Source: an uncultured Roseibium sp.
GTDB taxonomy: Bacteria; Pseudomonadota; Alphaproteobacteria; Rhizobiales; Stappiaceae
Assembly: GCF_947499295.1 (NCBI RefSeq)
Contig: NZ_CANMNP010000012.1
Coordinates: 62,001 to 126,000, forward strand
Direction of reading: 5' to 3'
DNA: 64,000 bases
How positions within the stretch are numbered: position 1 is the stretch's first letter; each line of letters begins with the position of its first letter. Shown piece by piece: positions 25,296-34,476 of the stretch. Position numbers and translations under genes: made by a program. The notes beneath the pieces were generated by a model that ran no database searches, was not told the origin of the DNA, and was given only the letters and a program-made list of their open reading frames with translations.

Positions 25296-26094
25296 ATTCG
25301 GCAATCACTGGCGCATGATCCGATGGCTTCTCCCAGCCGCGAGCGTCGCGTAGCACCGAAGTGCTTTTAATGTGCGGGGCAAGCGGCTCAGACACCCAAA
25401 CATGGTCAAGTCGACGACCTTTGTCGGCCTTCGACCAGTCCTTCGCGCGGTAGCTCCACCACGTGTAGAGTTTTTCTTCAAGCGGTGTGAATTGGCGCAT
25501 GGCGTCGAGCCATCCCCCGGTTTCGCGTAGTTTTTCAAAAAGCTCGGTTTCGATCGGTGTGTGGGAGACAACTTTCAAAAGCTGCTTGTGCGACCATACA
25601 TCGTGTTCATAGGGGGCGACATTCAGATCGCCAACCAGTACCGCTGGACGCGCTGTCTCGACACCTTGAAGCCACGACTGCATTTCAGCCATGAAATCAA
25701 GCTTGTGGCCGAATTTTGGATTGATGTCCCGGTTCGGCTCGTCACCACCTGCCGGAACATAAAAATTATGCACACGCATGGCAGAGCCATTGAAGGGGAC
25801 ATCCACGGCGACATGGCGGCTGTCGCCGACATTGCAGAAATCGCGCTTCTCAACGTTGCTCAACGGGCGCCTGGAGACTGTTGCTACGCCGTGGTAACCC
25901 TTCTGTCCGTTGATCGCCATGTGCTCGTAACCAGCCTTGCGAAACGCATTTTCCGGAAAATTGGCGTCCGGGCATTTGGTTTCCTGCAGGCAAATCACAT
26001 CAGGCGAAATTTCCTCAATCAGCTGTTCCACGATCGGCATACGAAGCCGGACGGAATTGATGTTCCAGGTGACGAGTTTCAGCCGTTCGCTCAT
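25285..26094 (-). CDS. xth: Exodeoxyribonuclease III (AP endonuclease)
   Basis: 269 residues starting at the ATG at 26094 (MSERLKLVTWNINSVRLRMP); a longer frame to 26154 adds a non-conserved tail. Conserved metal and catalytic motifs of the EEP nuclease fold are seen: CLQETKCPDANFP, HNFYVPAGGDEPNRDINPKF, LVGDLNVAPYEHDVW, GRRLDHVWVS and the terminal SDHAPVIAEF. It cleaves at abasic sites and removes 3' blocks in base-excision repair. Its last 11 bases overlap the convergent oxidoreductase gene. Confidence 0.96.
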   Translation of the reverse strand: MSERLKLVTWNINSVRLRMPIVEQLIEEISPDVICLQETKCPDANFPENAFRKAGYEHMAINGQKGYHGVATVSRRPLSNVEKRDFCNVGDSRHVAVDVPFNGSAMRVHNFYVPAGGDEPNRDINPKFGHKLDFMAEMQSWLQGVETARPAVLVGDLNVAPYEHDVWSHKQLLKVVSHTPIETELFEKLRETGGWLDAMRQFTPLEEKLYTWWSYRAKDWSKADKGRRLDHVWVSEPLAPHIKSTSVLRDARGWEKPSDHAPVIAEFTS

Positions 26095-26210
26095 GAGTGT
26101 CCTGCCAAAGTTTAGAGGTTCGACAAGACATAAGGATTCGGCGCGCAAGTGCAAACGAATTCAGGTTCTGAATGACCTCGCTTTGCATCAAGGCAGGGAA
26201 GCGCCGAAAG

Positions 26211-27104
26211 TTACACCAGCTGCTGCGTTCTGGTGAGAAAGCGGTCAATTTCCAGAAATGCTTTGGCTGTCTCGGGAAGCTCCGGCCACATTGGCCAGAC
26301 GTGCCACATGTCCGCGTAGACCGACAACGAGCTGTCGGTGCCTTGAGCCTTGAGCCGCTCTGCCATACGAACGGAATCGCTCAGCCAGAGTTCATGATCG
26401 CCGGCGAGAAGCAAAAACGGCGGCAGGTTGTGGAGTTCGGCAAAGAGCGGAGAAATCACCGGGTCAGCCAGATCGATCCTGCCGATAAAGTGTTTTTGCC
26501 AGTCGATCAGACTTTCGGGTGACAGGACCGGGTCGACTTCCGCTCTGCTTTGAAAACTCTCGCCGGAAAGTGATGTGTCAAAGGCTCCTGAGAGTGAAAC
26601 GGCGGCATATGGCAGGTCCGTTCCTTTCTCGCGCAGCCTGACCAAAGCGGAAAGAACCACGGTTGCACCACTGCTGTCTCCTGCAAAGGCTATCCGGTCT
26701 GAGTTGGTACCTTCGTTGATGAGAAGAGAATAGACGGCCAAAAAATCGTCTCGTGGGGCAGTTGCCTGGTGTTCGGGCAGCCGTCGGTAGCCGACCAGCA
26801 AGATGGTCCGGTTCAGTGCAACGGCAATTTGCGAACAGAAAACCCGATGCGTTTCGATGGCGCCTGTTACCAGTCCACCGCCGTGGGCATAGAGAAGTAT
26901 GTCGTCATTTTGAGGATTGTCCGGCAGTAGCCAAAGACATCTGGTGCCCGCGATCTCCTCCGCTTTTTCCGAGCAACCCTCCGCAATGACGTCGTCTCGA
27001 ACCGCGTCTTCCCACTGACGTCTTTCCTCTTCCAATGAAAGCTGCGGTTGGACCGGTGACCGGATCAGGCTGGCGCGAATTTTCTGGCTGACTGAATTGG
27101 TCAT
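26211..27104 (-). CDS. Alpha/beta hydrolase, hormone-sensitive-lipase-type esterase
   Basis: A 297-residue esterase of the HSL family. The oxyanion motif is in LLYAHGGGLVTGA, the nucleophile Ser in AFAGDSSGATV, the acid in LLLAGDHELWLSDS and the catalytic His in YADMWHVWPMWPE. No signal peptide, so cytoplasmic. Such enzymes hydrolyse short-chain acyl esters; the substrate is not predictable. It is a single gene 116 bases upstream of exonuclease III on the same strand. Confidence 0.9.
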   Translation of the reverse strand: MTNSVSQKIRASLIRSPVQPQLSLEEERRQWEDAVRDDVIAEGCSEKAEEIAGTRCLWLLPDNPQNDDILLYAHGGGLVTGAIETHRVFCSQIAVALNRTILLVGYRRLPEHQATAPRDDFLAVYSLLINEGTNSDRIAFAGDSSGATVVLSALVRLREKGTDLPYAAVSLSGAFDTSLSGESFQSRAEVDPVLSPESLIDWQKHFIGRIDLADPVISPLFAELHNLPPFLLLAGDHELWLSDSVRMAERLKAQGTDSSLSVYADMWHVWPMWPELPETAKAFLEIDRFLTRTQQLV

Positions 27105-27407
27105 TAGGTGTGTTGTCTCTCAAACGCACGGGGGCGGGATGGGAATCAAATACAAATCTAACTCGATGAAGCTTTGAGAAGGGCAACTCTTTGACAAAAC
27201 CGGCACTCTAACAAGCCTGTTCACGGAAAAAGCCAGAAGGGGTCAATTTGGACTCTGATCTGCCGCAATCTCCGATTAATCGCGGTTCGGGTTGAAAGTT
27301 GATACGTGTTTGTGCGCAGAAATCGTGAATTCGTCTACACTCCGTTAGGAAATCCCGCGCATTTTGGGCGGTGATGGAAAGTCTTTCTTAACTTTGCCGA
27401 GGATGTT
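27105..27407. other. 303-base intergenic region between divergent genes
   Basis: No credible reading frame, RNA gene or convincing palindrome was seen. It must carry the promoters of the divergent esterase and GH25 genes. Confidence 0.4.
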
Positions 27408-28142
27408 GTGCTGGCGCTCATCAAGTCCATTTGTTCTGTCTTTGGGTTCATTTTTCTAAGCTCTTGTGCAGCTTACGATTTCCCGGATCCAACGCCTGAA
27501 GACTATGCGGTGCACGGCATCGACATCTCCCGCTGGCAGGGAGATATCGATTGGGTGGCAGTGAAACAATCCGGAAGGGCGGCCTTTGCCTGGATCAAGG
27601 CCACCGAGGGCGGGGACCATGTCGACCCGCGCTTCGTGGACAACTGGATCGGGGCACGCAAGGCAGGTGTTCCGCGGGGGGCCTATCATTTCTATTATTT
27701 CTGCCGCCCGGTCGAAGAGCAGATTTCCTGGGTGAAAGAAATTGTTCCCGTCGACCCTCAGGCAATTCCGCTCGTGCTTGATATGGAATGGAATGCTCAT
27801 TCCAAAACCTGTACCACCCGGCCTCCTCGTGAACAGATTGTGCGGGACATGAAGATCTTCCTTGATGAAATGGAGAGACACTACGGCAAGCGGCCGGTCA
27901 TCTATTCATCAGTTGATTTTCACCGCGATCGCCTGGTTGGAGCTCTCAAGGGTGAGCAGTTCTGGCTGAGATCCGTGGCCGACTATCCCAACAACATCTA
28001 CGATCAGCGTGATGACTGGGTTTTTTGGCAATACACGGCGGAAGGCCGTGTCCAGGGGATCAAGGGCGATGTTGACCGGAACGTTTTCTTCGGGACCAGA
28101 TCGCAATACCGTGCCTGGCTGCGTGGTGAACTGCGGCGCTAA
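27408..28142 (+). CDS. GH25-family lysozyme lipoprotein
   Basis: 244 residues starting at a GTG with GAGG upstream. A lipobox (LSSC) ends at about Cys20, so it is likely lipid-anchored. The GH25 barrel is clear: HGIDISRWQGDIDW, FAWIKATEGGDHVDPRF, AYHFYYF and VLDMEW, which hold the expected acidic active-site residues, and the late FWQYT strand. Such enzymes cut the beta-1,4 glycan chain of peptidoglycan. It probably acts in cell-wall remodelling in the periplasm. Single gene, convergent with the next one. Confidence 0.93.
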   Translation: MLALIKSICSVFGFIFLSSCAAYDFPDPTPEDYAVHGIDISRWQGDIDWVAVKQSGRAAFAWIKATEGGDHVDPRFVDNWIGARKAGVPRGAYHFYYFCRPVEEQISWVKEIVPVDPQAIPLVLDMEWNAHSKTCTTRPPREQIVRDMKIFLDEMERHYGKRPVIYSSVDFHRDRLVGALKGEQFWLRSVADYPNNIYDQRDDWVFWQYTAEGRVQGIKGDVDRNVFFGTRSQYRAWLRGELRR

Positions 28143-28180
28143 TGGCTGCGCACGTCAGAGCAGGAGACGGTGGTCCTGCG

Positions 28181-28672
28181 CTAACGAATCTTGACCTGAT
28201 GCGCCACGTCCTTGCCGTTGCTGACGGTCACCTGACTGAAGCCAATCAGTTTGCAGAAATCAAAGAAGTTCAGTTCGTGAGGCTGGTCTGACCGAGAAAA
28301 GAGCTCCGTAGAACGGGCTTTTGAGGTGAGCGAAGCAAGCAGCGCTCTCAACCGAAACAGCGTGTCGTATTGTCCGTTTCCGGACGCGACGATGATCAGC
28401 TTCTCAAGGTCTCCGCCTTTTGCGAACAGATGATAGCCTGGGTGCCAGGATTGCTTTTCCTGAAGAGTGGCGAGACCAACCACGAACGCAGCTCGCGACC
28501 GCTTGCTGGCATCGGGAGCTGTTTTGATTTCTGAGATATAGACTTCCCGTGTCTGTGGTTCGGGATAATAATATCCCGCATGCCCATCAAATGCATGACT
28601 TGCTGCGGACGCCGCTGCCAGAAATGCGGCGCTTAAAATGATGGACCTGAATTTTCTGGATAACGCGCACAT
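28181..28672 (-). CDS. Small exported protein with conserved YYYPEPQ-type motif
   Basis: 163 residues with a signal peptide (SIILSAAFLAAASAASHAFD). The mature protein opens with HAGYYYPEPQTREVYISE, a pattern shared by a conserved alphaproteobacterial exported family whose function is not established. Two cysteines are absent from the mature part apart from one near the end (FDFCKLIGF). Likely periplasmic. It is convergent with the lysozyme gene. Confidence 0.68.
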   Translation of the reverse strand: MCALSRKFRSIILSAAFLAAASAASHAFDGHAGYYYPEPQTREVYISEIKTAPDASKRSRAAFVVGLATLQEKQSWHPGYHLFAKGGDLEKLIIVASGNGQYDTLFRLRALLASLTSKARSTELFSRSDQPHELNFFDFCKLIGFSQVTVSNGKDVAHQVKIR

Positions 28673-28912
28673 AGCCCCTCCCTGCCTGTCCGGCCCAGCC
28701 TGTCCGGAAAGGGCGATTATGAAGCCGAAGCTGACGCTTTATGCAAGTAAACTCAATCGGGCCCGGGCTTAGAGGACCCGCATTGGGCGTAAATCACACC
28801 GGCCAGCGGGCCGATGCAAGCTTACGGATCTGTCATTAAGCCGCTACAGTTTCGCCACTTTGAGGGTGCACATCGATGAAGTGCCGTGGCGAACCTGTTG
28901 GAGCTGACGAGA

Positions 28913-29326
28913 ATGACATTGATTCGATTGCCGCTTGCAATCCTGGCGCTGTGCGCAATGGCCTGGCCTGCGGCCGCCCAATCCGGCGGACCGGCGATTG
29001 CCTATACAACGGCAAACCTGAACATGCGTGCCGGACCTGGAACCAACTATCCGGTTATTACCACCGTGCCTTACGGCGGAGCGGTGACGGTATTCGGGTG
29101 TACGGCCAATTTCAGCTGGTGTGATGCCGCTTTTGCGAACACCAAGGGTTGGGTCTCCGGACGCTATCTGAACTATGGCGGTGGCGGCAACTACTACGGT
29201 CGGCCGATACCGAACGCAGGCGTGTATATCGGTGTCCCACGGTACAATCGAAATTATCCGATTTACCGCCGCCCGCCCGCCGTCGTGCGTCCCTACCGGC
29301 CATATTACCCGCCGCGCCGCTATTAG
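28913..29326 (+). CDS. Exported bacterial SH3-domain protein
   Basis: 137 residues from the ATG at 28913, chosen because GGAG precedes it and the signal peptide (IRLPLAILALCAMAWPAAAQ) then starts properly. One SH3b domain follows: AYTTANLNMRAGPGTNYPVI, a short VTVFGCTANFSWCDA segment with a likely disulfide, and TKGWVSGRYL. The tail is a Tyr/Pro/Arg-rich stretch ending PYYPPRRY. SH3b domains bind peptidoglycan or peptides in the periplasm. The preceding 240 bases contain no gene. Confidence 0.88.
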   Translation: MTLIRLPLAILALCAMAWPAAAQSGGPAIAYTTANLNMRAGPGTNYPVITTVPYGGAVTVFGCTANFSWCDAAFANTKGWVSGRYLNYGGGGNYYGRPIPNAGVYIGVPRYNRNYPIYRRPPAVVRPYRPYYPPRRY

Positions 29327-29363
29327 GTCTTTTGAAGACGCGTCAGACGAAGGACACGGCCCG

Positions 29364-29900
29364 CTACTGGGCGGGCCTTGGGCCTGCCATGACCAGGGAC
29401 CAGAAAACCTTGTGTTTGGCATTTGCGGAATATGCGGTCGCAATGCCGAGGCGCGTGGCATCGCGTGTCAGAAGTACCTGATTGTGATTTGGGGACTCCC
29501 GCCAGCCGGAAAACGCTTCGGCAAAGGTCCGGTAGCCGGCGCTGACGTTTTCAGCCGCAGCGGTCTTGGGCTCTCCGATGCTGTTCATGCGAGTGGCAAG
29601 TTGCTGGTTGGCAGCCAACGATGCCTTCACTGAACCTGCCGCTGCCATTGCGTCGGCCTGGCTTTGCGCAATGCCTGTCAGCTGGGCATCCGGTGTCACA
29701 GGCGGCAGGCCGTTGTTGATCCGGTATTGAGAAATCATTTGTGCCGCTGTCGCGGGGTCGACCTGTCCGTCAGTCTTTGCCAAATCCTGGTAAAATGGCG
29801 GTGTTTGGAGGCGTTCACCCATGCACGCCGAAACAATCACGAGAGCGAGGCCGGCGGCGGTTAGCTGCAGGACGGATCGGGCCTTGGGTAAATCAATCAC
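29364..29900 (-). CDS. CAP-domain (SCP/PR1) lipoprotein
   Basis: 178 residues from the GTG at 29900, favoured by GGAG nine bases upstream; the longer frame to 30044 adds an unlikely Arg/Cys-rich extension. A signal sequence with lipobox (VIVSAC) is followed by a CAP domain: MISQYRINNGLPPV, LTGIAQSQADAMAAAG, AENVSAGYRTFAEAFSGWRE, SPNHNQVLLTRDATRLGIAT and a final VFWSLVMAG strand. It is probably anchored in the periplasm. Function in bacteria is not established for most CAP proteins. Confidence 0.87.
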   Translation of the reverse strand: MIDLPKARSVLQLTAAGLALVIVSACMGERLQTPPFYQDLAKTDGQVDPATAAQMISQYRINNGLPPVTPDAQLTGIAQSQADAMAAAGSVKASLAANQQLATRMNSIGEPKTAAAENVSAGYRTFAEAFSGWRESPNHNQVLLTRDATRLGIATAYSANAKHKVFWSLVMAGPRPAQ

Positions 29901-30089
29901 GAAATGATGCTCCAGACGCAAAAGGGAAGCGATTCGCTTGCCAATCGACTGGTGATGGAGCGAAACCCGAGCAGAATTGCGGCAGCACCTTAAGGAGTTG
30001 CAAATTTCGCGGAAAAAAAGCCAGCCCGCTGCGCGGACTGGCAAGGCTGCATGAGGCTCTTAGTATGGCCTTCTGGGGAGCTCTTTGTC

Positions 30090-31385
30090 TTAGCGTTTGC
30101 CTGCCTCGAGCACGTCTTCGAGGGTTCTCAGGCCTGTGGTTGGGGCAGAGACCAATACAGACATGTTTCCGGGCGCGTGCTCGTTCTTCCACATCTTGGT
30201 GTGGGCTTTGGGGATTTGGTCCCAGGGGAAAACTTCTGACATGTAAGGGTCGATGCGACGCTCGATCATCAGCTTGTTCGCGGCAGACGCCTGCTTCAGA
30301 TGGGCAAAGTGAGACCCTTGCAGTCGTTTTTGATGCATCCACATATAGCGAACATCAAAGGTACAGTTGAAGCCGGACGTGCCCGCACAAATCACAACCA
30401 TACCGCCCTTCTTGCAGACGAATGTTGAGATCGGGAACGTCGCTTCGCCAGGATGTTCGAAGACGATGTCGACGTTGTTGCCTTTTCCAGTGAACTCCCA
30501 GATGGCCTTGCCGAAATTCCGCGCTTCCTTGAACCATTCCGCATATTCAGGGGAGCCGACCGCCGGGAGCTGTCCCCAACACTTGAAGTCCTTGCGGTTG
30601 ATGACACCCTTGGCACCGAGTTCCATGACGAACTGGCGTTTGTCTTCGTCCGATATGACGCCGATGGCGTTGCCGCCCGCTGCGGTTATCAGCTGTATCG
30701 CGTAGGAGCCGAGACCGCCGGAAGCACCCCAGACCAACACGTTCTGGCCAGGTTTCAGCTCATGCGGGTGGTGACCGAACAGCATCCGGTAGGCCGTTGC
30801 CAGGGTCAGCGTGTAGCAGGCGCTTTCTTCCCAGGTCAGGTGCTTTGGGCGCGGCATCAGCTGTTGGGCTTGCGCGCGGGTGAATTGAGCAAATGAACCG
30901 TCCGGCGTTTCGTAGCCCCAGATGCGCTGCGAGTTGGAATACATCGGATCGCCACCGTTGCACTCCTCGTCGTCGCCGTCGTCCTGGTTGCAGTGAATGA
31001 CGACTTCGTCACCGACCTTCCAGCGCTTTACCTTGTCCCCGACAGCCCAGACAATGCCTGACGCGTCGGAGCCTGCGATGTGATAGGGGGCTCCGTGACC
31101 GTCAAACGGACTGATCGGTTCTCCGAGACCGGCCCAGATGCCATTGTAGTTGACGCCGGCAGCCATCACCAGAACCAGCACTTCATGGCTGTCCAGTTCC
31201 CAGGTCGGTACGACCTCGAGCTGCATTGCCTGTTCCGGAGCGCCGTGACGCTCCCGGCGAATTGCCCACGCATACATGTTCTTGGGAACATGGCCGAGGG
31301 GCGGGATTTCACCGACTTCATAAAGATCTTTCAAGGGAGCTTCTCCCCGCGTCAGGTTGTCATTGGCTTCAGACGCTGCTGTCAT
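30090..31385 (-). CDS. ccr: Crotonyl-CoA carboxylase/reductase
   Basis: 431 residues from the ATG at 31385, preceded by GGGAGGGG; longer in-frame extensions upstream are not conserved. The MDR-family enzyme has the Ccr signatures: NYNGIWAGLGEP, HCNQDDGDDEECNGG insertion, VLVWGASGGLGSYAIQL, FEHPGEATFP and GTSGFNCTFDVRYMWMHQKR. It reductively carboxylates crotonyl-CoA to (2S)-ethylmalonyl-CoA with NADPH and CO2, the key step of the ethylmalonyl-CoA pathway for acetate assimilation. It faces the mutase of the same pathway across a 390-base regulatory region. Confidence 0.97.
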   Translation of the reverse strand: MTAASEANDNLTRGEAPLKDLYEVGEIPPLGHVPKNMYAWAIRRERHGAPEQAMQLEVVPTWELDSHEVLVLVMAAGVNYNGIWAGLGEPISPFDGHGAPYHIAGSDASGIVWAVGDKVKRWKVGDEVVIHCNQDDGDDEECNGGDPMYSNSQRIWGYETPDGSFAQFTRAQAQQLMPRPKHLTWEESACYTLTLATAYRMLFGHHPHELKPGQNVLVWGASGGLGSYAIQLITAAGGNAIGVISDEDKRQFVMELGAKGVINRKDFKCWGQLPAVGSPEYAEWFKEARNFGKAIWEFTGKGNNVDIVFEHPGEATFPISTFVCKKGGMVVICAGTSGFNCTFDVRYMWMHQKRLQGSHFAHLKQASAANKLMIERRIDPYMSEVFPWDQIPKAHTKMWKNEHAPGNMSVLVSAPTTGLRTLEDVLEAGKR

Positions 31386-31775
31386 ACTTCCCCTCCCAGG
31401 GTATTTTTGGTCGCCGTGTAATTTCGCAATTGCACAAAGCGCGTTTGGATCGAAACCCGATTTTGCGCAACTATTGTTCAAAATGACGCGTACATCTATT
31501 CGACTATTGCTTAACTTGCGTTTTGATGCCAAGCATATTTTGCATTGCGAGAGAAAAATTTCGCAAGCGCGTAATTTCGGGTCCACGGATTGCGGGGTGG
31601 CGTAAGTCAGCCAAAGCCGTGTTGCCGATTGCGAAAAAAACAGGCTGGAGAATGCCTTAGAACGCTCATTGATCGTGGCTATACGGTCTGGGTGTTGGGC
31701 CAATTGAGGATTGATCAGGCGAACGGAATTCATGTGTAGTCTTGCGAGCCGGTCAATCACGGAGGAGAAAGCGGA
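31386..31775. promoter_or_regulatory. ccr-ecm divergent control region with repeated TTTCGCAA octamers
   Basis: The octamer TTTCGCAA occurs exactly at 31422-31429 and 31559-31566 and, inverted (its seven-base core TTGCGAA followed by A), at 31629-31636. Near-matches are TTTGCGCAA at 31462 and TTGCGAGA at 31545. No gene lies here. Related TTTGC-rich motifs bind RamB/ScfR-type regulators of acyl-CoA metabolism in other Alphaproteobacteria, so these are likely operators controlling both genes. Confidence 0.6.
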
Positions 31776-33773
31776 ATGAGCGCAACAGGTGAAAAGGGGC
31801 AGGAGCGGGACCGGCCCTGGATTTTCCGGACTTATGCGGGTCATTCAACAGCCGCTGAATCGAACAAACTCTATAGAAGCAATCTCGCTAAAGGGCAGAC
31901 CGGCTTGTCTGTTGCGTTCGATTTGCCGACGCAGACAGGGTATGACCCTGATGATCAGCTGGCACGCGGTGAAGTCGGCAAGGTTGGCGTGCCGGTTGCC
32001 CATCTTGGCGACATGCGTACGCTCTTTGACGAGATTCCGCTGGATCGCATGAATACGTCCATGACGATCAATGCTACCGCGCCCTGGCTTCTGTCGCTCT
32101 ACATTGCCGCCGCTGATGAACAGGGAGCTGACCGGAAACTCCTGTCAGGCACAACTCAGAACGACATCATCAAGGAATACCTGTCTCGCGGCACGTATGT
32201 GTTTCCGCCGGCACCGTCCCTCAGGCTGACAACGGACGTAATCGCCTGGACTTATTCCAACATGCCCAAGTGGAACCCGATGAATGTGTGCTCCTATCAC
32301 TTGCAGGAGGCAGGTGCCACGCCGGTGCAGGAATTGTCCTTTGCACTTGCCACGGCCGTCGCCATTCTGGACTCCATGAAGGCAAGCCGTGCCATTCCCG
32401 AAGAAGACTTTCCAAAAGCGGTCGGCCGGATCTCCTTCTTCGTCAACGCAGGCATGCGTTTCGTCACCGAGATGTGCAAGATGCGTGCATTCACCGAGCT
32501 CTGGGATGAGATCTGCCGTGAACGTTATGGTGTCGAGGAGGAGCGCTACCGGCGTTTCCGCTATGGCGTTCAGGTCAATTCTCTCGGCTTGACCGAGCAG
32601 CAACCGGAAAACAACGTCTATCGCATTCTTCTGGAAATGCTCGCGGTCGTGCTGTCCAAAAACGCGCGCGCGCGTGCGGTTCAATTGCCGGCATGGAACG
32701 AAGCGCTCGGTCTTCCACGTCCGTTCGACCAGCAGTGGTCGCTGAGAATGCAGCAGATTGTCGCCTACGAGACGGACCTTCTGGAATATGCCGACATTTT
32801 TGACGGATCGACGGAGATCACGAAAAAGGTTGAAGCGCTGAAAGCGGAGGCCCGTGAAGAGCTCGCCCGGATCGATGCGATGGGCGGTGCCGTGGCGGCG
32901 GTCGATTCAAGCTACATGAAGCGCCAGCTCGTGGAGAGCAACTCCGCCAGATTGGCCGCGATTGAAGCCGGAGATCAAGTGGTTGTCGGTGTCAATCGTT
33001 GGACGGATAGTGAACCGTCGCCTCTGGCAACAGGTGAAGACGGTGCGATCCTGACTGTCCCTGAACATGTTGAAGACGAGGCCATTGAGAAGCTTGAGGT
33101 CTGGCGTGGCGCGCGCGACGATGCAGCTGTCGAGAGTGCCCTTGAAGAGCTGAAATCTGCAGCCCAGGAAGGTCGCAACATCTTGGAGCCCTCGATTGCA
33201 GCCGCCAAGGCCGGCGTCACCACGGGCGAATGGGGCCGAACGCTGCGCCAGGTCTTTGGAGAATACCGCGCTCCGACCGGCGTCGGTCAGGCCGTGCGCG
33301 ATGAAGCCGGTGATCTCGCTGCGGTTCGAGGTGATGTGGACGTCGTTTCGAAGACGCTCGGGCGGCGGCTGAAATTCCTTGTCGGCAAGCCGGGTCTCGA
33401 TGGCCATTCCAATGGTGCAGAACAAATCGCCGTGCGTGCACGGGATTGCGGTATGGAAGTAGTCTATGAGGGTATCCGTTTGACACCTGCACAAATTGTC
33501 AATGCGGCAGTCGAGGAAGATGTCCACGTTATTGGTCTGTCGATCCTGTCCGGGTCTCACATGGCGCTGGTGCGTGATGTGATGGAAAAGTTGCGTGCAG
33601 CGGGTGCGGATGACATTCCAGTCGTGGTAGGTGGCATCATTCCAGATGAAGACGGTGCACAACTGAAAGCCATGGGCGTTGCAGCGGTCTACACACCAAA
33701 GGATTTCCAGTTAACCGACATCATGGCCGACGTGGTGAAAATTGTCGGAACGCGCGCGGATGAGGCCGCCTAG
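31776..33773 (+). CDS. ecm: Ethylmalonyl-CoA mutase (B12-dependent)
   Basis: A 665-residue acyl-CoA mutase with both catalytic and cobalamin-binding domains in one chain. The large domain has RTYAGHSTAAESNKLYRSNL and SVAFDLPTQTGYDPDD; the C-terminal domain has GLDGHSNGAEQIAVRARD, where methylmalonyl-CoA mutases have a DGHDRG-type loop. DGHSNGAEQ is a mark of ethylmalonyl-CoA mutase. It converts (2R)-ethylmalonyl-CoA to methylsuccinyl-CoA, two steps after Ccr. GGAGG lies just before the ATG. Divergent from ccr. Confidence 0.95.
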   Translation: MSATGEKGQERDRPWIFRTYAGHSTAAESNKLYRSNLAKGQTGLSVAFDLPTQTGYDPDDQLARGEVGKVGVPVAHLGDMRTLFDEIPLDRMNTSMTINATAPWLLSLYIAAADEQGADRKLLSGTTQNDIIKEYLSRGTYVFPPAPSLRLTTDVIAWTYSNMPKWNPMNVCSYHLQEAGATPVQELSFALATAVAILDSMKASRAIPEEDFPKAVGRISFFVNAGMRFVTEMCKMRAFTELWDEICRERYGVEEERYRRFRYGVQVNSLGLTEQQPENNVYRILLEMLAVVLSKNARARAVQLPAWNEALGLPRPFDQQWSLRMQQIVAYETDLLEYADIFDGSTEITKKVEALKAEAREELARIDAMGGAVAAVDSSYMKRQLVESNSARLAAIEAGDQVVVGVNRWTDSEPSPLATGEDGAILTVPEHVEDEAIEKLEVWRGARDDAAVESALEELKSAAQEGRNILEPSIAAAKAGVTTGEWGRTLRQVFGEYRAPTGVGQAVRDEAGDLAAVRGDVDVVSKTLGRRLKFLVGKPGLDGHSNGAEQIAVRARDCGMEVVYEGIRLTPAQIVNAAVEEDVHVIGLSILSGSHMALVRDVMEKLRAAGADDIPVVVGGIIPDEDGAQLKAMGVAAVYTPKDFQLTDIMADVVKIVGTRADEAA

Positions 33774-33872
33774 GCCAAGCAGGGCGTGACAATTCGGGCG
33801 CTTCGAAACGCATACGGATCATTCAGGTCCGGCCTGAGGTTTGGCCGGCTATTGTCCTATCTGAAACAACGA

Positions 33873-33900
33873 GTTAACTTTGCGTAAAGCTTTGTTAACT
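33873..33900. promoter_or_regulatory. Tandem GTTAACT elements 21 bases apart
   Basis: GTTAACT occurs at 33873-33879 and again at 33894-33900. The centre-to-centre distance is two helical turns, so both palindromic cores face the same side of the DNA. They precede the small gene at 33967 and could be an operator or part of its promoter. Confidence 0.35.
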
Positions 33901-33966
33901 CTTTGTTGAGATATTCGGAAGGGTTTGCCAGAAGGCGAACTCTCTCTGAATGGCCAGGAGGCCGGA

Positions 33967-34347
33967 ATGGCGACGATTGAGCGGCCGCACTCGGCCCAGG
34001 TCGTGGCGAATGCGACAGAGTATCCAGCGGACCGCGACGGTGACGGCACCGGCTACGACCGCAGAAAGAAGCGTAACACCGCAGAGCGCCATGAAACACA
34101 AACCCAAGGGTCTGAGAACGACCCGGCGGTTCTTGTCGAGTCTCACCCTGTTGACAGCCATGCGCTTGACGGCGTTGCCGCCTATCGTGCGGCTGCCTTA
34201 AGTGCCCTGGAACCAAGCGTTGATCATGGCCCCGTCAGCCCTCTTCGCGGACCTGTGGACCGATTGCCGGCGGAAAACATTCGCCATGCCTATGAAGACC
34301 ATGGCGACACGGACCTGTTACCGCACGAAGTCAATGTTGCGACTTGA
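33967..34347 (+). CDS. Small hydrophilic protein of unknown function
   Basis: 126 residues. The ATG at 33967 has a perfect AGGAGG five bases upstream, which is the main reason to accept it over overlapping frames on the other strand. The protein is acidic and probably disordered (YPADRDGDGTGYDRRKKRNT), with an Ala-rich helix AALDGVAAYRAA-like region after residue 75 and a DHGDTDLLPHE tail. No membrane segment or known motif. It sits between ecm and the bicarbonate-transporter gene. The longer frame from 33925 is less likely. Confidence 0.55.
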   Translation: MATIERPHSAQVVANATEYPADRDGDGTGYDRRKKRNTAERHETQTQGSENDPAVLVESHPVDSHALDGVAAYRAAALSALEPSVDHGPVSPLRGPVDRLPAENIRHAYEDHGDTDLLPHEVNVAT

Positions 34348-34476
34348 GCCAGTGCCGCAACCCATCAGGAAGTTGATCACCCCTTAGCTTAAGCGCCCAC
34401 CACTTGCGTCCCAACGGCCGAGCGGCTATGTCGCAGGTAAGTAATCCTACGTATCTCGCAAATTGCGGCGTTAAAG

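Noticed and set aside
31386..31844. Extension of ccr upstream to 31844
   Set aside because: It overlaps the ecm start on the other strand and the operator region, and does not match Ccr proteins.
32907..33662. 251-codon minus-strand frame inside ecm
   Set aside because: Antisense shadow; His/Cys-rich and not conserved.
33895..34216. Minus-strand frames opposite the small gene at 33967
   Set aside because: They lack a ribosome site, whereas the plus-strand frame has a perfect AGGAGG.
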